Shown here one piece after another: positions 59,333 through 64,000 of a stretch of DNA of 64,000 nt. This DNA comes from Deltaproteobacteria bacterium (lineage in GTDB: Bacteria > Bdellovibrionota > JACOXK01). Position 1 is the stretch's first letter. Every line of letters begins with the position of its first letter. The stretch lies in NCBI GenBank assembly GCA_016186995.1, contig JACPKQ010000020.1, positions 19,417-83,416 on the forward strand. The letters run 5' to 3'. The notes under the pieces are model-generated. The model was not told the origin of the DNA. It made no database searches and saw only the letters and a list, made by a program, of their open reading frames with translations. The translations under genes were made by a program, and so were the position numbers.

Positions 59333-61644
59333 ACTTTATAAACTCGCACGCAAATTTCTTTATGCAAAGCTTGCCCAGAAAGTCCATCAGCTTTAGAAGG
59401 CAGAAGAAACCCTGTGTGAAACCCTCTTCCTTTTGCAACTTCACCCAATGCCCAATGTCCCCATCCATGCTGTGTTCCTACAACCTCAGGATGAATGCCT
59501 TCAGTTAATTCTGCCACCCCTTGTATTTTTCCATGAGGAGATTCAATCCAGATTTTATCTCCGTTTTTAATACCTAATTTAACGGCTGTTTTGGTATTGA
59601 TTCGCAATGTATCTGTTGATTTGATTTCAGCTAAATATTTATTATTTTGCGAACGGGAGTGCGTTTGACTTGCTTCCTTCCAATTAATGAGAAACAAAGG
59701 GTATTCGTTTGAAGGTTGCCATTCACGAGGAATATAAACCGGTAATGGAAAGACCTCGGCGCCATAAGCATCTTTTTTTCCTTCATGCTCTGAAGCATAA
59801 AATTGCATTTTCTGAGAAGGAGTTGAAAACCCTTTTTCTTTATACTTCTCGTGCTTTGTTCCTTCTTGACTCACCCATGTAGCACCCGGAAGTTTCTTAA
59901 GTTCTTCGAGTGTTATTTTGGGTTCTCCATTTTTAAGTTCTTTACTCAAAAATTCTTCATACCATGATGTTTTATCTTCAATGCTCTCTTCTGACATGAC
60001 TCCTTTCCAGAAAAAATCATTGCCATTCGTTTCTTTCAATCCTAAACGTCGTCCTAACTCGACAACAAACTCATATTCTGCAGGTTGTCCAAAGAGAGGT
60101 TTTACAACAGGTTGTCTTAAACCCACAACCGGCCATGTTACCCAGTGTGTATTCAAATCATAACGTTCTAAGTAAGTAGTTCCTGGAATCACAATATCAG
60201 CCATCTGAGCGGTTTCACTCATCATGGTATCGACACACACCACAAATTCAAGATTCTTAAGTGCTTGTTCAACATTGCGAGTTCCTGGAATAGAAAGCAT
60301 CATGTTTTGAAAAACAATCACAGCCATTTTAGGTTGATACGGGCCTTTTCCATCAACAAGACGGTTGATCATCTCTACATACACGCCCGATTTATGAAAA
60401 TAAGGCCATTTCTCCTTCCCACCATCAAAACGAGGATATTTTGATTTTTCTGTATGAAGATGCTGATGACTGTTCCCTTTTTTAGTAGGAATCATTAAAG
60501 TTCCGGGTTGATCCACTTGCCCTGTCAAAGCAGCCAATGCTCCAACAGCCCAGATACCGTACACTCCATTTGTAGAGTGTGTACCTGACCAAATATCTAG
60601 AACCGCAGGTTTTGTTGTTGCAAATTCTCTCGCGATCCTGCGTATTGTCTTCGCAGGGACTGTTGTTATTTTTTCTGCCCACTCAGGTGTTTTGTCTTTG
60701 ACATAATCTTTGTATTTCTCAAACCCAACGGTCCATTGTTCAATAAATTTTTTATCATGAAGATCTTCTTGAATAATGACGTGTCCCAACGCTAATGCGA
60801 ATGCACCATCTGTTGCTGGACGTATGGGAACCCATTCCGTTGCCTTTGAAGCCGTGTAAGAAAAATGAGGATCCACCACAACAAATTTTGCTCCGTTTTC
60901 AAGAGCACGTGTAAAGATCCTGGGTAAATGAGCCCATTTTGTTGCGGAAAGCGGGTTCCAACCCCAGAGGAAAATATATTTAGAATTTAAAGCATCTGGA
61001 ACAGGACGATCGATCCCCATCAGCATCTTAAACCCAGCTTTACGTGCTGTATCGCAGAGATTTGAATGCATACTATAATTAGGAGTTCCAAAAAGATCAC
61101 AAAAATCGCTTTGAATATGCGTAAAACAATGATCTTCTGAAAACCATAAAAGTTTATGGGCCTCAGATTGATCACGCAGTGTTTTCAAACGAGCTACAAT
61201 TTCTGTATAGGCCTCTTCCCACGTTATCTCTTTAAATTGAGGGTCGACTCCTATTCCTTTTTGTGGATTGGTTCTTTTCAGTGGCTTTCTGATACGTTCA
61301 GGATCGTAAAGAGCCATAACACCCGCATTTCCCTTCGGGCACATCACAGCCCCTTCTTTCTGGCCATTTTCAAAAAAATCTCCTGATATATTAGAAAAAC
61401 CAACTGGATTGTGAGAGTTAGGTTTAATGCGAACAACACGCCCTTCTACGACTTGGGCCAAAATACCTGTTGTCCCTCCGCACATATGGCAACAGCTTGG
61501 AATCCATTCTCCAGCTTGATAAGTCGTCAAAACATCTTTTTTTATTGATCCAGCACTGGCTTTTTTATGCCACAACGGATTTAAAACAGAGCCCACCCCG
61601 ACTGCCCCCGTTAATTTAAGAAAATCACGTCTGTTTACTTTCAT
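59329..61644 (-). CDS. Periplasmic bis-MGD molybdoenzyme, PsrA/PhsA/TtrA-like, with unusual Fe-S motif
   Basis: A 771-residue catalytic subunit with a Tat signal (NRRDFLKLTG at residues 4-13). The N-terminal Fe-S motif is CCHMCGGTTG: cysteines 51, 52, 55 and later 102, with threonine 59 at the place of the usual third cysteine. The molybdenum ligand is probably C197 in HSNLCDTARKAG. GVYGIWAVGALAALTGQVDQPGT and the C-terminal QHGWGHWALGE block bind the pterins. Length and partners match polysulfide, thiosulfate, tetrathionate or arsenate-type reductases; the substrate is not decided by the sequence. Confidence 0.85.
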   Translation of the reverse strand: MKVNRRDFLKLTGAVGVGSVLNPLWHKKASAGSIKKDVLTTYQAGEWIPSCCHMCGGTTGILAQVVEGRVVRIKPNSHNPVGFSNISGDFFENGQKEGAVMCPKGNAGVMALYDPERIRKPLKRTNPQKGIGVDPQFKEITWEEAYTEIVARLKTLRDQSEAHKLLWFSEDHCFTHIQSDFCDLFGTPNYSMHSNLCDTARKAGFKMLMGIDRPVPDALNSKYIFLWGWNPLSATKWAHLPRIFTRALENGAKFVVVDPHFSYTASKATEWVPIRPATDGAFALALGHVIIQEDLHDKKFIEQWTVGFEKYKDYVKDKTPEWAEKITTVPAKTIRRIAREFATTKPAVLDIWSGTHSTNGVYGIWAVGALAALTGQVDQPGTLMIPTKKGNSHQHLHTEKSKYPRFDGGKEKWPYFHKSGVYVEMINRLVDGKGPYQPKMAVIVFQNMMLSIPGTRNVEQALKNLEFVVCVDTMMSETAQMADIVIPGTTYLERYDLNTHWVTWPVVGLRQPVVKPLFGQPAEYEFVVELGRRLGLKETNGNDFFWKGVMSEESIEDKTSWYEEFLSKELKNGEPKITLEELKKLPGATWVSQEGTKHEKYKEKGFSTPSQKMQFYASEHEGKKDAYGAEVFPLPVYIPREWQPSNEYPLFLINWKEASQTHSRSQNNKYLAEIKSTDTLRINTKTAVKLGIKNGDKIWIESPHGKIQGVAELTEGIHPEVVGTQHGWGHWALGEVAKGRGFHTGFLLPSKADGLSGQALHKEICVRVYKV

Positions 61645-62837
61645 ATGCGCTCCTTCGTCTGTAATGGCAGAAATTTAAGCCCTAAAGTAAAAACAAAAAT
61701 ACCTAAAGAAATAATAAAAACACTTACAAGCCATTCCATAAGACTTGGAAAATAATAAGTTGAAAAACGAGCTGAGCGATAAGCTTCTACTAACCCTTTA
61801 ATTTCCTCAGAGGCAAGCGCAGGAATAACGATGTTCAGTCGAACCCCAATAAAACCAACAAGCACACACAACACAGCGGTGAAAACAAAAGAAATATTTT
61901 TTTTTGTTTTGGGATAGGACAACAACAGCACCGGAATCATCATCCCCACACATAACTGAACAACCCAAAATACCCACCAAAAAGGCCCTTTCATAACCGT
62001 CAAAAAGGGTTCAATGTGGTGAGGAATCGCCCCATAAAGACCCACTAATATTTCTGAAATGTTAAACAAAATATCTACTGCTAGAAAATATAAAACAAGT
62101 TGTCCTAAAGATTGAATGAGTTCGCTGTATTTTTCTTTATCTTTTTGTATGAAAATAAAAATAAACGTAATGAGGGCCCCTCCAGATGCTAAAGCAGAAA
62201 TGAGAAAAATAATAGGGTATAAACCAGAATGCCAATAAGGCCTGGCAGAAACAACACCAAATAAAGCCCCCACACCCCCGTGAAACATAATAGCTAAAGG
62301 AACTCCAATACTCCCAAGAATACGAACATATTTTCTATCACGGGCTATCCCTTCCGAGCTTTGTGAACCAAACCCAAGTGAAAAAATCTTCCACATTCCA
62401 CCCATTTTTAAAAAATCACTTCTCAATAAAAAATAAGCCTCACAGATAAGTACAAGAAAATAAATGGTATAAAGCCATACCATCCATGCCATCATAGAAT
62501 GAAAATTAGGTGTAAGAAGTACCCGCCACGCTCGCTCCATATGTCCCAAATCAAACCAAATAAAGATAAGAGCCATAAACAATGTTACAAGCGCAACAAA
62601 AACAGAAAGCTTACCTAACGGTTCAAATTTCTTAATTTGAAAAACATAAACAAGAGAAGAAATGAGGAAGGCTCCTGCACTCAAACCTACAAAATAAATA
62701 TAAAGAGCCACCCATAATCCCCAGGGAATGATGGACCCGTAGTTAGCTTGGAGATGTTCTGTGGTCAGCCTCTCATACACCCCTATGAGTCCAATACCCA
62801 ATCCTATAACAAGGGTTACCCAAAAGAATTTTTTCAT
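61641..62837 (-). CDS. NrfD/PsrC-like integral membrane quinol-binding subunit
   Basis: A 398-residue protein with about ten transmembrane segments. WGLWVALYIYFVGLSAGAFLISSL is the first-helix signature of the NrfD/PsrC family, with FHSMMAWMVWLYTIYFLVLICEAYFLL and FHGGVGALFGVVSARPYW further on. It exchanges electrons with the quinone pool and passes them to the Fe-S subunit. It overlaps the catalytic subunit gene by four bases and lies 12 bp after the Fe-S gene. Confidence 0.9.
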   Translation of the reverse strand: MKKFFWVTLVIGLGIGLIGVYERLTTEHLQANYGSIIPWGLWVALYIYFVGLSAGAFLISSLVYVFQIKKFEPLGKLSVFVALVTLFMALIFIWFDLGHMERAWRVLLTPNFHSMMAWMVWLYTIYFLVLICEAYFLLRSDFLKMGGMWKIFSLGFGSQSSEGIARDRKYVRILGSIGVPLAIMFHGGVGALFGVVSARPYWHSGLYPIIFLISALASGGALITFIFIFIQKDKEKYSELIQSLGQLVLYFLAVDILFNISEILVGLYGAIPHHIEPFLTVMKGPFWWVFWVVQLCVGMMIPVLLLSYPKTKKNISFVFTAVLCVLVGFIGVRLNIVIPALASEEIKGLVEAYRSARFSTYYFPSLMEWLVSVFIISLGIFVFTLGLKFLPLQTKERI

Positions 62838-62849
62838 AACTTTGCTCCT

Positions 62850-63680
62850 TTATAAAGCATAATAAACATTAGGTTGTGTTCCCAATTCTTCTTTAAGACG
62901 AATTGTATTTCGACGAGCTAAAAGTTTGCTCACTTCACTTTCAGGATCTAAAAAATCTCCAAAATGAATGGCTTTCCCCATACATGTTTTTGCACAAGCA
63001 GGTAAGTCAGTATAGTTTCCTTCTTCATCTTGAAGATGTAAGCAAAAATCACATTTTCGTACTGTTCCAATAGGTGCCTTTCCATGCTCACGAACACCCT
63101 GAACACCCCCCCACTCTGGAGAAGGAATGTGATTATAATCATTTCCCTTATCAGCAATATATTCCTCACCAAAGTCAAAGCTACGAGCCCCATAAGGACA
63201 TGCTGTAATACAGTATCGACAGCCAATACATTTATGAGGATCTATGACAACAATCCCATCTTCTTTTCTTTTATAGGTTGCTGTCACAGGGCATACAGGT
63301 ACGCAAGGAGGTTGTTCGCATTGAAAACAGGGTTTTGGAAACCACCGGCGCCTCACATTCGGAAACTCTCCCAACTCTTCCTCAACAACAGGATTATAAA
63401 CAACCCCAGGAGGTAGTTTGTGTTCAGATCGACAGGAAACAGTGCATGCCTTACAATTAACACAACGTACGAGATCAATCACCATTCCCCATCTGTGTTT
63501 TTTTTGAGAGTTGAGTTCGAGTGCTTCTACTTGCTTGGAAAAAACATTTGAAAAAGAGGCAACCAAACTACCGAGTGATACTAACCCTGTCAGTTTGAGA
63601 AATTCTTTTCGGCTTACAATACTCTCGGAAAAGACATTCTCGAGAGACTCCCCATTGTGAACATCTTTGTCTTCTGCCAT
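62850..63680 (-). CDS. Four-cluster ferredoxin-like subunit (PsrB/TtrB-like), Tat-exported
   Basis: A 276-residue electron-transfer subunit. A Tat-like signal SRKEFLKLTG lies near residue 26; the second residue of the RR pair is K, which is tolerated in some Fe-S subunits. Cysteine groups: CVNCKACTVSCRSEH, CFQCEQPPCVPVCP, CIGCRYCITACPYGAR and CDFCLHLQDEEGNYTDLPACAKTC, enough for four [4Fe-4S] clusters. ATG 63680 has AGGAG seven bases before it; an earlier ATG at 63707 has none. It is the first gene of the operon. Confidence 0.92.
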   Translation of the reverse strand: MAEDKDVHNGESLENVFSESIVSRKEFLKLTGLVSLGSLVASFSNVFSKQVEALELNSQKKHRWGMVIDLVRCVNCKACTVSCRSEHKLPPGVVYNPVVEEELGEFPNVRRRWFPKPCFQCEQPPCVPVCPVTATYKRKEDGIVVIDPHKCIGCRYCITACPYGARSFDFGEEYIADKGNDYNHIPSPEWGGVQGVREHGKAPIGTVRKCDFCLHLQDEEGNYTDLPACAKTCMGKAIHFGDFLDPESEVSKLLARRNTIRLKEELGTQPNVYYAL

Positions 63681-63724
63681 GACCTTCTCCTTTTGTGAAA
63701 AACTCATTCACTCTTAGACTATAA

Positions 63725-63765
63725 GTTATAACAGCCTTGCATGTAAAACAAACTGATCCACATCA
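63725..63765 (-). promoter_or_regulatory. Class II FNR promoter of the Psr-like operon
   Basis: TGATCCACATCA (63754-63765) with TATAAC (63730..63725) on the minus strand, 35 bp from box start to -10 start. The predicted start near 63717 leaves about 37 bases of leader. It is the best -10 of the FNR set. Confidence 0.7.
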
Positions 63766-63798
63766 CAAAAAATAATTTAAATTGTGTTTATTTTGTCA

Positions 63799-64000
63799 TC
63801 ATAATTTAAGCTTTTCAAGTTCTCTTACAAACAAACCATCTCGAAGTGAATAATCTGTCGTATATACTTTTTTAATTTCAAGGGTTTTGAGGATTTCATC
63901 CAGGAGCACAGCGCCTGCTAAAATAATATCGGCCCTTTTTTCCTGCATACCGGGTATTTTAATCAGCGCTGAAAGTGTGAGAGACTCCATCTTTTCAATA
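63799..64000 (-). CDS. Ppx/GppA phosphatase family protein, C-terminal part (runs off window)
   Basis: The last 66 codons of a protein reading ALIKIPGMQEKRADIILAGAVLLDEIL...TDYSLRDGLFVREL. This is the conserved end of the N-terminal Ppx/GppA domain, where family members have PGM-ERADVIxAGxxIL and SDxGLREG. The product cleaves polyphosphate or pppGpp; which one cannot be told. The gene stops here without the longer C-terminal HD domain of E. coli Ppx, so it is the short type. The start lies beyond the window. Confidence 0.85.
   Translation of the reverse strand, partial: IEKMESLTLSALIKIPGMQEKRADIILAGAVLLDEILKTLEIKKVYTTDYSLRDGLFVRELEKLKL

Noticed and set aside
63084..63416. 110-codon plus-strand frame opposite the Fe-S subunit
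   Set aside because: Lies fully within the cysteine-rich coding sequence on the other strand, with no start signal.

Overview
The window looks like a chromosomal segment of an AT-rich, Gram-negative, facultatively anaerobic, nitrate-respiring bacterium. The Gram-negative reading rests on a porin-like barrel protein, an AsmA-type envelope protein, lipoproteins, and periplasmic Tat- and Sec-exported redox enzymes. The lineage cannot be fixed from the sequence alone; the mix is proteobacterium-like (Suf/Rrf2, NarGHJI, NrfHA, FNR). Two habits stand out. Palindromic repeats are scattered between genes and in frame inside genes, and several genes have a -10 box so close to the start codon that the mRNA should be leaderless or nearly so.

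Layout. 0-4.4 kb: Fe-S assembly operon rrf2-sufB-sufC-sufD-sufS (minus strand). 4.4-13 kb: two paralogous metzincin-type lipoproteases bracketing unknown secreted proteins, glutamate dehydrogenase, a HEAT-like protein and a three-gene FAD oxidase/ADC-like/SDR operon. 13.1-14.25 kb: a scar made of a Fic 3' remnant, a malic-enzyme 3' remnant, a TauE/SafE exporter and tRNA-Ala(GGC). 14.3-23.1 kb: housekeeping genes (cyclophilin, thioesterase, gpsA plus a PlsB-like acyltransferase, RRM protein, AsmA-like protein, oligopeptidase B, ribosome hibernation factor). 23.1-26.2 kb: FNR regulator divergent from a haem-copper-oxidase-like gene and nrfHA. 26.2-33 kb: molybdate transporter and a molybdenum-cofactor operon. 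33.3-34.4 kb: porin. 34.5-45.7 kb: one long nitrate-respiration operon narC-G-H-J-I-K1-K2-hemerythrin. 45.8 kb: EamA transporter. 46.9-54.4 kb: six translationally coupled genes that look like an ether-lipid/fatty-alcohol pathway (AGPS-like, GlpD, acyl-reductase-like, small membrane protein, lipocalin-like, long-chain alcohol oxidase-like), flanked by a 34-bp inverted repeat. 54.6 kb: second FNR paralogue. 55.4-56.9 kb: DUF4143 remnant and intact Fic gene. 57-58.7 kb: membrane protein, Hsp20, UspA. 58.7-63.7 kb: PsrABC/TtrABC-like molybdoenzyme operon with TorD chaperone. The window ends inside a Ppx/GppA gene.

How it fits together. Molybdate uptake and Moco synthesis feed two bis-MGD enzymes, NarG and the Psr-like enzyme. 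Nitrate is imported by two NarK porters and reduced by NarGHI, and nitrite is reduced to ammonium by NrfHA. FNR-type boxes (TGAY-N4-RTCA) lie upstream of nrf, mot1/moa, nar, the Psr-like operon, the 57-kb membrane gene and, in weaker form, hsp20. In four of these a -10 hexamer sits where a class II FNR promoter needs it, so the two FNR paralogues probably control most of the right-hand 40 kb as one anaerobic regulon.
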